A DNA stretch of 64,000 nt from Arion vulgaris. Its lineage: Eukaryota > Mollusca > Gastropoda > Stylommatophora > Arionidae. This document shows positions 20,193 through 31,700 of this stretch, one piece after another. Every line of letters begins with the position of its first letter. Within the stretch, counting starts at the first letter, position 1. The notes beneath the pieces are model-generated. The model worked only from the letters and a program-made list of their open reading frames with translations, made no database searches and had not been told where the DNA came from. Position numbers and translations under genes: made by a program. The DNA is taken from assembly GCA_020796225.1 (NCBI GenBank), contig CM036769.1:1975001-2039000 (forward strand), written 5' to 3'.

Positions 20193-20369
20193 GAGAGAGA
20201 GAGAGAATTCCAGAGATCATACCTCGTGATGCATCAAGATGCTAAAGATTAGCAATAGAAAATTGTTCCAGAAAATGACGGAAGACGTAGTTACTGTTAG
20301 CAAAGACAAACTTAAATAAATCGAAAGATACGTGCCCGAGATTGGTTGAGAATGTTCCTTTCAGTTTCA

Positions 20370-20560
20370 GTTTGGAATATCTTCATTGCACTCCGGACAT
20401 ATCCATAGGTGCTCCGATTTCCATCACAATATCTCTATTAGCGTCCAGCGACTGACCGTACCAGTTCAATCTTGATTGATGAACCTACTCATGTACCTGT
20501 TGCGCTTATCTTTTCTTGCTACTCAAATCTTCAATCCCAGCTCCTGCAATTTTCCTTATC
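20370..20560 (-). mobile_element. LINE-R 3' region fragment
   Basis: It matches 12720-12970 (CAGTTTGGAATRTSTTCATTGC style, then GGTGCTCCGAT, CACAATATCTCTATTAGCGT, CTGACCGTACCAGTTCAATC). It includes one copy of the 64-bp segment that is doubled at 12.8 kb. No RNase H motif is in this piece. The ~300 bases after it are unassigned. Confidence 0.6.
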
Positions 20561-20859
20561 CGAAAGTTCCTTATCCTGAAGGACCTCAGCGCAGGTAAAA
20601 AGTACAAAGAGACGGGGAAGTTGATATTGAAGTTGAATCTTCACAAGTTCTCACTCTTAGAAATTCTGAAATCTTGGGACAAAAATAGTTGGTAATTCAA
20701 AACATTGTGGTTTTGGACTATTGGTTCCCCGACCCCAGACCGATACTTGAGTATCTAAACTACAAGTACATCTGAAATCTGAGAAGGCGCGCCTGTATGG
20801 CGAGAGACACTGAAAATACGGAAAGCTTGCCTTCACGCAAAAAATCAGTCAGAAGCGTC

Positions 20860-20957
20860 ATTTTAGGGAACATTTTAGGGAACATTTTAGGGAACATTTT
20901 AGGGAACATTTTAGGGAACATTTTAGGGGAACATTTTAGGGGAACATTTTAGGGGAA
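20860..20957. repeat. 15/16-bp tandem repeat
   Basis: Seven units of GGAACATTTTAGG, the later ones with an extra G. The TTTTAGGGAACA units contain a TTAGGG hexamer, but the spacing is not telomeric. Confidence 0.9.
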
Positions 20958-20984
20958 CTGACTTTGCATGAATTCATAGAGGGT

Positions 20985-21490
20985 GAACGCAAGAAAAATA
21001 AGAAGAGAATAAGAGGAGGAGAAGAAGGAGAGGAGTAGAAGAGGAGGAGTAGAAGAGGAGGAGAAGAGGAGGAGAAGAAGAGGAGAAGAAGAGGAGGAGG
21101 AGGAGAAGAGGAGGAGAAGAGGAGGAGGAGAAGAGGAGGAGAAGAGGAAGAGTAGAAGAGGAGGAGAAGAGGAGGAGAAGAGGAGGAGAGAAGGAGGAGA
21201 AGAAGAGGAGGAGGAGAAGAGGAGGAGAAGAGGAGGAGAGAAGAAGACAAAGAGGAGGAGAAGAAGAGGAGGAGAAGAAGAGGAAGAGAAGAGGAGGAGG
21301 GAAGAAGACAACGAGGAGGAGAAGAAGAGGAGAAGAAGAGGAGGAGAAGAGAAGAAGACAAAGAGGAGAAGAAGAGGAGGAGAAGAGAAGAAGAGGAGGA
21401 GAAGAAGAGGAGGAGAAAAAGAAGAAAAAGAAGAGAAGTAGAAGAGGAGAAAGAGAAGAAGAATAAAAGGTGAAGAAGAAGAAACAGTGA
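20985..21490. repeat. Polypurine GGA/GAA tract
   Basis: About 500 bases are almost entirely G and A on the plus strand, made of GAGGAG and AAGAAG blocks. The Ser/Leu/Phe open frames on the minus strand (up to 191 codons) are artefacts. Homopurine tracts with mirror symmetry can form triplex (H-DNA), an inference from composition only. Confidence 0.95.
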
Positions 21491-21496
21491 AGGAAT

Positions 21497-21885
21497 AGAT
21501 TGTTGTATCACCTCAAGTTGAGCTGATCTAGGTGTTGAACAGATTGTTGCATCACCTCAAGTTGAGCTGATCTAGTTGTTGAATAGATTGCTGTATCACC
21601 TCAAGTTGAGCTGATCTATGTGTTGGATAGATTGCTGTATCACCTCAAGTTGATCTGATCTAGGTGTTGAATAGATTGCTGTATCACCTCAAGTTGAGCT
21701 GATCTAGTTGTTGAATAGATTGCTGTATCACCTCAAGTTGAGCTGATCTATGTGTTGGATAGATTGCTGTATCACCTCAAGTTGAGCTGATCTAGTTGTT
21801 GAATAGATTGTTGTATCACCTCAAGTTGAGCTGATCTAGGTGTTGAATAGATTGTTGTATCACCTCAAGTTGATCTGATCTAAGT
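21497..21885. repeat. 44-bp minisatellite (about 9 copies)
   Basis: The unit runs TTGAATAGATTGCTGTATCA, then CCTCAAGTTGAGCTGATCTA and GTTG. Variants are TTGTATC/CTGTATC, TTGGATAG and GTTGATCTG. The CTCAAGTTGAG core is an 11-bp perfect palindrome apart from its central base. From 21886 to 22660 there is unassigned sequence. Confidence 0.95.
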
Positions 21886-22689
21886 GTGGTGAATACGGGC
21901 CGCGTTAAGCTATTCTTCATCCGCACTAATTTCCTTACCCACATTGTAGCTACGTTAGCAAATGTTGTACCTTCGACCAACATTCAGTAGCTAACCAACT
22001 TCAATATGCCCCTATAATCCATCTTCAACATTATGCAACGTTTAATAATGAATACAGATTCTCTTAATAAAACCCTTGGTAGTTAGCGCTGAACACAATA
22101 TTGTAGCCAGGCCCGTTTGTGACAGGTATCTAAAGTCTACAATTGACGCACGCGCTGATCCCTGTACTACGACGCACGTGCTGGTGACTAGTGTTGTGAG
22201 CGCGTGGCCAGGTCTGGTGTTTGGCTAGGAGACCTGGCTGTGCTACTGCATATTGATCCCACGATTACACACAAACCTGCCCAGTGTTGATGTAACAACT
22301 GTAACAATAATGTTAACGAATAAACAAACTCGTTGATAGAACTTTGTTGTACTGACAATAATTTGCATTACTACTCATTAACTTCTAGTATCGGATCGCT
22401 GTCTCGTAGGTCTCCTTTTCGATATGTTTAATATATATTGTTTTAAATCGTTGTGATATTTCTAAAAGTAAAGTGCTGTGGAATCGATACCAGTTCTTGT
22501 GTTTGGAAATTGCAAAGTAATGGTATGTAATTCTTGTTAAATTTGTTGTGTAAATCTACAAGTTAAGTCTGTCTGTGTTAGTAAAAGTGCTTTCAGTTGT
22601 TCAGAACTTAACAAGGATTTGTTGCAAATATGTTTGTTGTTGTTGTATATTAGGGTTATTTCTTCTTCTTTTCTTCAATCGCTTCATAT

Positions 22690-22955
22690 GGAACTTCTTT
22701 TTTTCTTCAAACACTTCGTATTGACCACTTGTTAACCACTCTGTGTGATTTGAATGTGATCTGAGCCCAAGAGTGATTGTACGTTGTGGCAGTTATGCGC
22801 CTAGAAGTAGGCCAGCACATCCGATTTCTGCAATGTTTTTATTTACTAGGTAGCTTCCTAGGTCCTACACTAGTCACCTCTTTTGTCATGTCTTGTAGGT
22901 GGCAGTGGTACTATTCTTTGCTTCCTTGCCGGTCTCGGCATCACGCGGGTGTAAG
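22690..22955 (-). mobile_element. Repeat G copy 1
   Basis: This is a roughly 255-bp interspersed repeat, in the opposite orientation to copies at 42.40, 48.89 and 49.75 kb. Landmarks on the minus strand are GTCGTAAGAGGCGACTNATG (diverged here), a CCTAGTAAATAAAAAGCA-type block and an A/GAA-rich 3' end (TTCTTTTTTTCTTC at 22691-22709). The plus frame through it is open in all four copies, but the frame is antisense to the inferred element. Confidence 0.75.
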
Positions 22956-22984
22956 AAGGTTATAATATATTATTTTATCGACGT

Positions 22985-23400
22985 CATGTCAAATTGGTCA
23001 TTACCAAGCGTGCTCCGTCCTCCACTGCAGCAGCCATCCCAAAGTCCACTTGCTCATCGTACCCATGAGAAGTTGATTAGCATACCTTCTTTCTCTACCA
23101 CGAAGACGACACTGTCTGGCTTGTCCAAACTGAACTCCTAATTCCCGCAAACGGTTCAGTATCTTAGACTCGCTCATATCACATAAATGAGCGCGCATCG
23201 AATTGTTGACATCGGCTCTGTCCATACTTCTGCCCGTTTGAGTCGGAGGATCGTTTGCAAGAATGTCAGAACATTCGTTACCCTGCATTCCAGCATGTCC
23301 AGGTGTGTACAGCTGAAGGCCCCGGCTCATAAGTCTGAATAGCTTAGCCGACAAATCGGAAACTCCTGTTAGATGAAACACAGCCAGGCTCTAGCACAGG
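22985..23400 (-). mobile_element. LINE-R2 fragment: RNase H end and C-terminus
   Basis: A 126-codon minus frame reads LQLYTPGHAGMQGNECSDIL (RNase H motif with His and final Asp) and then the C-terminal region SESKILNRLRELGVQFG, RLRGRERRYANQLLMGTMSK and WTLGWLLQWRTEHAW. This arrangement is familiar from jockey-like LINEs with RNase H. It pairs in type with the RT fragment at 38.78-39.26 kb. 5'-truncated. Confidence 0.8.
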
Positions 23401-23454
23401 CCAGACAACTGGCCGGGTATTCCCTGACCAAGATAAGAAAAGGGATCTGGAAAA

Positions 23455-24035
23455 CACAGATGTTTGATAGAACACTGCACGCTTTTTTGCAATTTCTACT
23501 AAATTCTGTGAGTCTATGGTTATTTATTGGTGAAAAATATTCATAATACTGATATTCCTTATTGTTAAACTTAACTTGTTGCATAATATAACTTCGATTT
23601 AGCATTTTGTGTTGATTTTAAAATTAATTCGTCTATATACACCAATACTGGAATGCCAGGTCACGTGGTGTAGTTGGGGTCTGATTTCCCACAATTCTTA
23701 CCTGAGCCCGAAGACCCAGTAGTTTATAGTTGGCTCTGGATGAGAGCTGGTTTTTGTATATGTTTGATAGAACACTACTTTTTGGCAATTGACTAAATTC
23801 TATGCGTTCATTGTTATTTATTGATAAATAATGTTTATAATACTGCTATTCCTTAGCTTGAAACTTAACTTGTAACATAATATAACCTTGATTTAACATG
23901 CAGAGTTATTTTAAAAATGAATTAGTCCATTTACAACAACACTGGAATGAGAGGTTCACGCGACAATTGTGGTCACATTACTTAGAATTTTTACATGAGT
24001 CCGCCGGCCGTTTGTTTATCGGACGCTACGGTACA
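23455..24035. repeat. Repeat H, diverged ~300-bp tandem pair
   Basis: Two related copies (about 23455-23755 and 23757-24035) share ATGTTTGATAGAACACT, GGTTATTTATTG, TTAAACTTAACTTGTTGCAT, AACATAATATAAC and a TTACCTGAGCCCG/TTACATGAGTCCG block. A third partial copy is at 35.93-36.13 kb. They differ by substitutions and small indels. No coding signal or terminal repeats are found, so the class is unknown. Confidence 0.65.
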
Positions 24036-24075
24036 GCCAAGAAATTGTCTTGAGATGTGACGTCCGAATTATGTC

Positions 24076-24323
24076 CCCACATTCCACTCGCAGACTCCAG
24101 ACATTCCACTCACAGACTTCCAGACATTCCACTCGCAGACTCCACACATTCCACTCACAGACTTCCAGACATTCCACTCGCAGACTTCACACATTCCACT
24201 CGCAGACTTCACACATTCCACTCGCAGACTCCACACATTCCACTCGCAGACTTCACACATTCCACTCGCTGACTCCACACATTCCACTCGCAGACTCCAC
24301 ATTCCACTCGCAGACTTCCAGAT
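24076..24323. repeat. 22/23-bp minisatellite (about 11 copies)
   Basis: The unit is ACATTCCACTCGCAGACTTC with CA or CAG spacers. Alternation of 22- and 23-bp units shifts the frame between copies. Open frames on both strands are artefacts. Confidence 0.95.
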
Positions 24324-24365
24324 TTAATCCTTAGAAATATGGGTTATATTAAGTTGTAGAACAGT

Positions 24366-24822
24366 TCTGTGGCGTTGCGGTGTGATACTCATCCTATGCT
24401 TCACAAATACTTGGTTCACTTCCCGTATGGAACGATATGACTATTCTCCAATTATCCCTCCTTTCCTTTGTGGTGAGATCAAGCTTCTAGTCCTATCGGA
24501 GTTGGGTATTAAAACGTAGGTCTTGTGTTCAAGTTCAGTAAGTATACACAACTTAGCAATTGAAAACATCAATAATAACAGACTGGACGGCTGCTGCCTG
24601 GGAAAACATTGTTAATACACATAAAAAAAAAGTTCCTATACATTTTAACTGTCTAAAATATTAGATTGAATACCGTTGCATGCGCTAAGGAGTTTGGGCT
24701 CTGCGGTTGAGATCTTCCTGTGTATGAAAGCTCGTAGTACTCATACGTATTCACGACAGTACAGTGATAATAGCACAATCAATCAAATCAATTAATCAAT
24801 CAATCAATCAATCAATCAATCA
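24366..24822 (+). mobile_element. SINE-D copy, full length
   Basis: The head is TGTGGCGTTGCGGTGTGATACTC with a box B-like TTGGTTCACTTCC (24409-24421). The body is GAGATCAAGCTTCTAGTCCT and ACAGACTGGACGGCTGCTGC; the 3' block is TCTTCCTGTGTATGAAAGC; the tail is a (TCAA)n run at 24778-24822. A weak trace MKCLRCITG on the plus strand at 24870-24905 suggests a LINE scrap just downstream. Confidence 0.75.
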
Positions 24823-25029
24823 AGGCGTATGCTAATATATTGATGACTCCTCAATACTACCGTTGAAGAAATGTGTGATATGAAATGTTTGAGATGTATT
24901 ACTGGGAACCTAGGGGACCGAATAAAGAGTATATGTAACTAGAGAGTCATAGGAACTACAAGCAGGAATCCCCTTTGGTGACATCTTTTGGGAGATACTA
25001 TGCACCTTAGCACATTAACTTTTTGGGGT

Positions 25030-25059
25030 CTCAAGGCAAAGTGGTTAAATTGTGTGTCT
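25030..25059. repeat. Isolated left half of a 49-bp monomer
   Basis: CAAGGCAAAGTGGTTAAATT then GTGTGTCT is the left part of the giant-array monomer. The right part resumes on the far side of the LINE-B insertion at 25785. The split carries a TGTGTCT duplication (25053-25059 and 25778-25784). Confidence 0.8.
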
Positions 25060-25777
25060 TCTTTCTTTCTCTCTCGAATCCTGTATGCCTCACAGCGTCA
25101 GGTCAGGAAGAGATTTCTAAAACGGGCCCTAGTATGCGCTTCGTAGATAGTCTCTTTCGTCGCCTCTGTTATCTCTGAGGTCCATCTTTTGCGTGGCCGG
25201 CCTTTTGCTTTGTACCCATTGTATCGGAGCAGCATTGCTCTTTGGGGTGCACTGTCTGATGGTAATCTGCTTACGTGACCGAACCATTTAATTTGTTGTT
25301 TCTTGATGAAGTCTAGTACTGATGTTGTACCCACTTTTTCCTGATGTCTTCATTTCTCAACCGGTCTCTTCTTGTTACACCCAGCATTCTGCGTAGACAC
25401 TTCATCTCTGTTGTGACTAGTTTTCTTCTATCGTTTGTTGTCAGCGTCCAGGTTTGGCACTGGTAACATAATGTGGGAGAAAGATTGTGTTAAACATTGC
25501 TCTTTTTGTGTTCATGGTGACGTGTTTGCATCTTAAAATTTGCGCCATTTGCCCTATCATTTGATTTGCTTTGTTGCATCTGTGTTGAATTTCATTAGTT
25601 ATTCTTCCATTTGCTGAAAAAATGCTCCCCAGGTATGTGAAATCTTTACTTGATTTAGTAGATGATTATCGATGGAGATGTTGGTAGTGTTTTCCTCTCT
25701 GGCGAATGTCATTACTTCTGTTTTGTCGATGTTAATTCTCATGTTGTATTCGATACATGCTAACTGGAGTCTGTTGA
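25060..25777 (-). mobile_element. LINE-B insertion inside the first array monomer
   Basis: The minus strand holds the RT C-terminus: a trace of NRRMLGVTRRDRLR near 25370-25400, LDFIKKQQIKWFGHVSRLPS, then AKGRPRKRW, plus an upstream part reading SIDNHLLNQV and MRINIDKTEVMTFAREE (a palm/thumb-like segment). The low-coordinate end is (TTTC)n, a (GAAA)n tail on the element strand. It is flanked by a 7-bp direct repeat, TGTGTCT. Frameshifts make it inactive. Confidence 0.85.
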
Positions 25778-25784
25778 TGTGTCT

Positions 25785-28700
25785 GTTATACTGAAGATTG
25801 TTCTCAATGACAAAGTGGTTAAGTTGTGTGTCTGTTATACTGAAGATTGTTCTCAATGACAAAGTGGTTAAGTTGTTTGCCTGTTATACTGAAGATTGTT
25901 CTCAATGACAAAGTGTTTAAGTTGTTTGCCTGTTATACTGAAGATTGTTCTCAATGACAAAGTGGTTAAGTTGTTTTCCTGTTATACTGAAGATTGTTCT
26001 CAATGACAAAGTGGTTAAGTTGTTTGCCTGTTATACTGAAGATTGTTCTCAATGACAAAGTGGTTAAGTTGTTTGCCTGTTATACTGAAGATTGTTCAAT
26101 GACAAAGTGGTTAAGTTGTTTGCCTGTTATACTGAAGATTGTTCTCAATGACAAAGTGGTTAAGTTGTTTGTCTGTTATACTGAAGATTGTTCTCAATGA
26201 CAAAGTGGTTAAGTTGTTTGCCTGTTATACTGAAGATTGTACTCAATGACAAAGTGGTTAAGTTGTTTGCCTGTTATACTGAAGATTGTTCTCAATGACA
26301 AAGTGGTTAAGTTGTTTGCCTGTTATACTGAAGATTGTTCTCAATGACAAAGTGGTTAAGTTGTTTGCCTGTTATACTGAAGATTGTTCTCAATGACAAA
26401 GTGGTTAAGTTGTTTGCCTGTTATACTGAAGATTGTTCTCAATGACAAAGTCGTTAAGTTGTTTGCCTGTTATACTGAAGATTGTTCTCAATGACAAAGT
26501 GGTTAAGTTGTTTGCCTGTTATACTGAAGATTGTTCTCAATGACAAAGTGGTTAAGTTGTTTGCCTGTTATACTGAAGATTGTTCTCAATGACAAAGTGG
26601 TTAAGTTGTTTGCCTGTTATACTGAAGATTGTTCTCAATGACAAAGTGGTTAAGTTGTTTGCCTGTTATACTGAAGATTGTTCTCAATGACAAAGTGGTT
26701 AAGTTGTTTGCCTGTTATACTGAAGATTGTTCTCAATGACAAAGTGGTTAAGTTGTTTGCCTGTTATACTGAAGATTGTTCTCAATGACAAAGTGGTTAA
26801 GTTGTTTGCCTGTTATACTGAAGATTGTTCTCAATGACAAAGTGGTTAAGTTGTTTGCCTGTTATACTGAAGATTGTTCTCAATGACAAAGTGGTTAAGT
26901 TGTTTGCCTGTTATACTGAAGATTGTTCTCAATGACAAAGTGGTTAAGTTGTTTGCCTGTTATACTGAAGATTGTTCTCAATGACAAAGGGGTTAAGTTG
27001 TTTGCCTGTTATACTGAAGATTGTTCTCAATGACAAAGTGGTTGTTGTGTTATCGTTGTCTATGACAATAAGTGTTCCGTATATGGGTTCTCAATGACAA
27101 AGTGGTAATTGTTTCTGTTATATAAGATTGTTCTAATGACAATGTTATGTGTTTGCTGTTATACTAAAGATTTGTTCCAATGACAATGGTTATTGTTGTC
27201 TGTTATACTAAGTTGTTCTAATGACAAAGTGGTTAAGTTGTTTGCCTGTTATTACTGAAGATTAATGTCTCCATGTACAAGTGAGTTAAGTTGTTTCACT
27301 GTTATATGAAGATTGTTCTCAATGACAAAGTGTTAGTTGTTTGCCTTTATATGATTGTTCTCAATGACAAAGTGGTTAAGTTGTTTCATGTTATACTGAA
27401 GATTTTCTCATGCAAAGTGGTTAAGTTGTTTCTGTTATACTGAAGATTGTTCTCAATGACAAAGTGGTTAAGTTGTTTTCCTGTTATACTGAAGATTGTT
27501 CTCAATGACAAAGTGGTTAAGTTGTTTGCATGTTATACTGAAGATTGTTCTCAATGACAAAGTGGTTAAGTTGTTTGCCTGTTATACTGAAGATTGTTCT
27601 CAATGACAAAGTGGTTAAGTTGTTTGCCTGTTATACTGAAGATTGTTCTCAATGACAAAGTGGTTAAGTTGTTTGCCTGTTATACTGAAGATTGTTCTCA
27701 ATGACAAAGTGGTTAAGTTGTTTGCCTGTTATACTGAAGATTGTTCTCAATGACAAAGTGGTTAAGTTGTTTGCCTGTTATACTGAAGATTGTTCTCCAA
27801 TGTAAAGTGGTTAAGATTGTTTGCTTATCTGTTATACTGAAGATTGTTCTCAATGACAAAGTGGTTAAGTTGTTTGCCTGTTATACTGAAGATTGTTCTC
27901 AATGACAAAGTGGTTAAGTTGTTTGCCTGTTATACTGAAGATTGTTCTCAATGACAAAGTGGTTAAGTTGTTTGCCTGTTATACTGAAGATTGTTCTCAA
28001 TGACAAAGTGGTTAAGTTGTTGCTGTTATACTGAAGATTGTTCTCAATGACAAAGTGGTTAAGTTGTTTGCCTGTTATACTGAAGATTGTTCTCAATGAC
28101 AAAGTGGTTAAGTTGTTTGCCTGTTATACTGAAGATTGTTCTCAATGACAAAGTGGTTAAGTTGTTTGCCTGTTATACTGAAGATTGTTCTCAATGACAA
28201 AGTGGTTAAGTTGTTTTCCTGTTATACTGAAGATTGTTCTCAATGACAAAGTGGTTAAGTTGTTTGCCTGTTATACTGAAGATTGTTCTCAATGACAAAG
28301 TGGTTAAGTTGTTTGCCTGTTATACTGAAGATTGTTCTCAATGACAAAGTGGTTAAGTTGTTTGCCTGTTATACTGAAGATTGTTCTCAATGACAAAGTG
28401 GTTAAGTTGTTTGCCTGTTATACTGAAGATTGTTCTCAATGACAAAGTGGTTAAGTTGTTTGCCTGTTATACTGAAGATTGTTCTCAATGACAAAGTAGT
28501 TAAGTTGTTTGCCTGTTATACTGAAGATTGTTCTCAATGACAAAGTGGTTAAGTTGTTTGCCTGTTATACTGAAGATTGTTCTCAATGACAAAGTGGTTA
28601 AGTTGTTTGCCTGTTATACTGAAGATTGTTCTCAATGACAAAGTGGTTAAGTTGTTTGCCTGTTATACTGAAGATTGTTCTCAATGACAAAGTGGTTAAG

Positions 28701-31700
28701 TTGTTGCTGTTATACTGAAATTGTTCTCAATGACAAAGGGTTAAGTTGTTTGCCTGTTATACTGAAGATTGTTCTCAATGACAAAGTGGTTAAGTTGTTT
28801 GCCTGTTATACTGAAGATTGTTCTCAATGACAAAGTGGTTAAGTTGTTTGCCTGTTATACTGAAGATTGTTCTCAATGACAAAGTGGTTAAGTTGTTTGC
28901 CTGTTATACTGAAGATTGTTCTCAATGACAAAGTGGTTAAGTTGTTTGCCTGTTATACTGAAGATTGTTCTCAATGACAAAGTGGTTAAGTTGTTTGCCT
29001 GTTATACTGAAGATTGTTCTCAATGACAAAGTGGTTAAGTTGTTTGCATGTTATACTGAAGATTGTTCTCAATGACAAAGTGGTTAAGTTGTTTGCCTGT
29101 TATACTGAAGATTGTTCTCAATGACAAAGTGGTTAAGTTGTTTGCCTGTTATACTGAAGATTGTTCTCAATGACAAAGTGGTTAAGTTGTTTGCCTGTTA
29201 TACTGAAGATTGTTCTCAATGACAAAGTGGTTAAGTTGTTTGCATGTTATACTGAAGATTGTTCTCAATGACAAAGTGGTTAAGTTGTTTGCCTGTTATA
29301 CTGAAGATTGTTCTCAATGACAAAGTGGTTAAGTTGTTTGCCTGTTATACTGAAGATTGTTCTCAATGACAAAGTGGTTAAGTTGTTTGCCTGTTATACT
29401 GAAGATTGTTCTCAATGACAAAGTGGTTAAGTTGTTTTCCTGTTATACTGAAGATTGTTCTCAATGACAAAGTGGTTAAGTTGTTTGCCTGTTATACTGA
29501 AGATTGTTCTCAATGACAAAGTGGTTAAGTTGTTTTCCTGTTATACTGAAGATTGTTCTCAATGACAAAGTGGTTAAGTTGTTTGCCTGTTATACTGAAG
29601 ATTGTTCTCAATGACAAAGTGGTTAAGTTATTTGCCTGTTATACTGAAGATTGTTCTCAATGACAAAGTGGTTAAGTTGTTTGCCTGTTATACTGAAGAT
29701 TGTTCTCAATGACAAAGTGGTTAAGTTGTTTGCCTGTTATACTGAAGATTGTTCTCAATGACAAAGTGGTTAAGTTGTTTGCCTGTTATACTGAAGATTG
29801 TTCTCAATGACAAAGTGGTTAAGTTGTGTGTCTGTTATACTGAAGATTGTTCTCAATGACAAAGTGGTTAAGTTGTTTGCCTGTTATACTGAAGATTGTT
29901 CTCAATGACAAAGTGGTTAAGTTGTTTGCCTGTTATACTGAAGATTGTTCTCAATGACAAAGTGGTTAAGTTGTTTGCCTGTTATACTGAAGATTGTTCT
30001 CAATGACAAAGTGGTTAAGTTGTTGTCTGTTATACTGAAGATTGTTCTCAATGACAAAGTGGTTAAGTTGTTTGCCTGTTATACTGAAGATTGTTCTCAA
30101 TGACAAAGTGGTTAAGTTGTTTGCCTGTTATACTGAAGATTGTTCTCAATGACAAAGTGGTTAAGTTGTTTGCCTGTTATACTGAAGATTGTTCTCAATG
30201 ACAAAGTGGTTAAGTTGTTTGCCTGTTATACTGAAGATTGTTCTCAATGACAAAGTGGTTAAGTTGTTTGCCTGTTATACTGAAGATTGTTCTCAATGAC
30301 AAAGTAGTTAAGTTGTTTGCCTGTTATACTGAAGATTGTTCTCAATGACAAAGTGGTTAAGTTGTTTGCCTGTTATACTGAAGATTGTTCTCAATGACAA
30401 AGTGGTTAAGTTGTTTGCCTGTTATACTGAAGATTGTTCTCAATGACAAAGTGGTTAAGTTGTTTGCCTGTTATACTGAAGATTGTTCTCAATGACAAAG
30501 TGGTTAAGTTGTTTGCCTGTTATACTGAATATTGTTCTCAATGACAAAGTGGTTAAGTTGTTTGCCTGTTATACTGAAGATTGTTCTCAATGACAAAGTG
30601 GTTAAGTTGTTTGCCTGTTATACTGAAGATTGTTCTCAATGACAAAGTGGTTAAGTTGTTTGCCTGTTATACTGAAGATTGTTCTCAATGACAAAGTGGT
30701 TAAGTTGTTTGCCTGTTATACTGAAGATTGTTCTCAATGACAAAGTGGTTAAGTTGTTTGCCTGTTATACTGAAGATTGTTCTCAATGACAAAGTGGTTA
30801 AGTTGTTTGCCTGTTATACTGAAGATTGTTCTCAATGACAAAGTGGTTAAGTTGTGTGTCTGTTATACTGAAGATTGTTCTCAATGACAAAGTGGTTAAG
30901 TTGTTTGCCTGTTATACTGAAGATTGTTCTCAATGACAAAGTGGTTAAGTTGTTTGCCTGTTATACTGAAGATTGTTCTCAATGACAAAGTGGTTAAGTT
31001 GTTTGCCTGTTATACTGAAGATTGTTCTCAATGACAAAGTGGTTAAGTTGTGTGTCTGTTATACTGAAGATTGTTCTCAATGACAAAGTGGTTAAGTTGT
31101 TTGCCTGTTATACTGAAGATTGTTCTCAATGACAAAGTGGTTAAGTTGTGTGCCTGTTATACTGAAGATTGTTCTCAATGACAAAGTGGTTAAGTTGTTT
31201 GCCTGTTATACTGAAGATTGTTCTCAATGACAAAGTGGTTAAGTTTGTGTCTGTTATACTGAAGATTGTTCTCAATGACAAAGTGGTTAAGTTGTTTGCC
31301 TGTTATACTGAAGATTGTTCTCAATGACAAAGTGGTTAAGTTTTGTCCTGTTATACTGAAGATTGTTCTCAATGACAAAGTGGTTAAGTTGTTTGCCTGT
31401 TATACTGAAGATTGTTCTCAATGACAAAGTGGTTAAGTTATTTGCCTGTTATACTGAAGATTGTTCTCAATAACAAAGTGGTTAAGTTGTTTGCCTGTTA
31501 TACTGAAGATTGTTCTCAATGACAAAGTGGTTAAGTTGTTTGCCTGTTATACTGAAGATTGTTCTCAATGACAAAGTGGTTAATTGTTTGCCTTTATACT
31601 GAAGATTGTTCTCAATGACAAAGTGGTTAAGTTGTTTGCCTGTTATACTGAAGATTGTTCTCAATGACAAAGTGGTTAAGTTGTTTGCCTGTTATACTGA

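Noticed and set aside
19610..20252. 146-, 108- and 101-codon frames in the GC-rich block as genes
   Set aside because: Mutually overlapping on both strands, with no domain, start context or splice signals that single one out.
20860..20957. Interstitial telomeric repeat because of TTTTAGGG
   Set aside because: The unit is 15-16 bp (GGAACATTTTAGG), not (TTAGGG)n.
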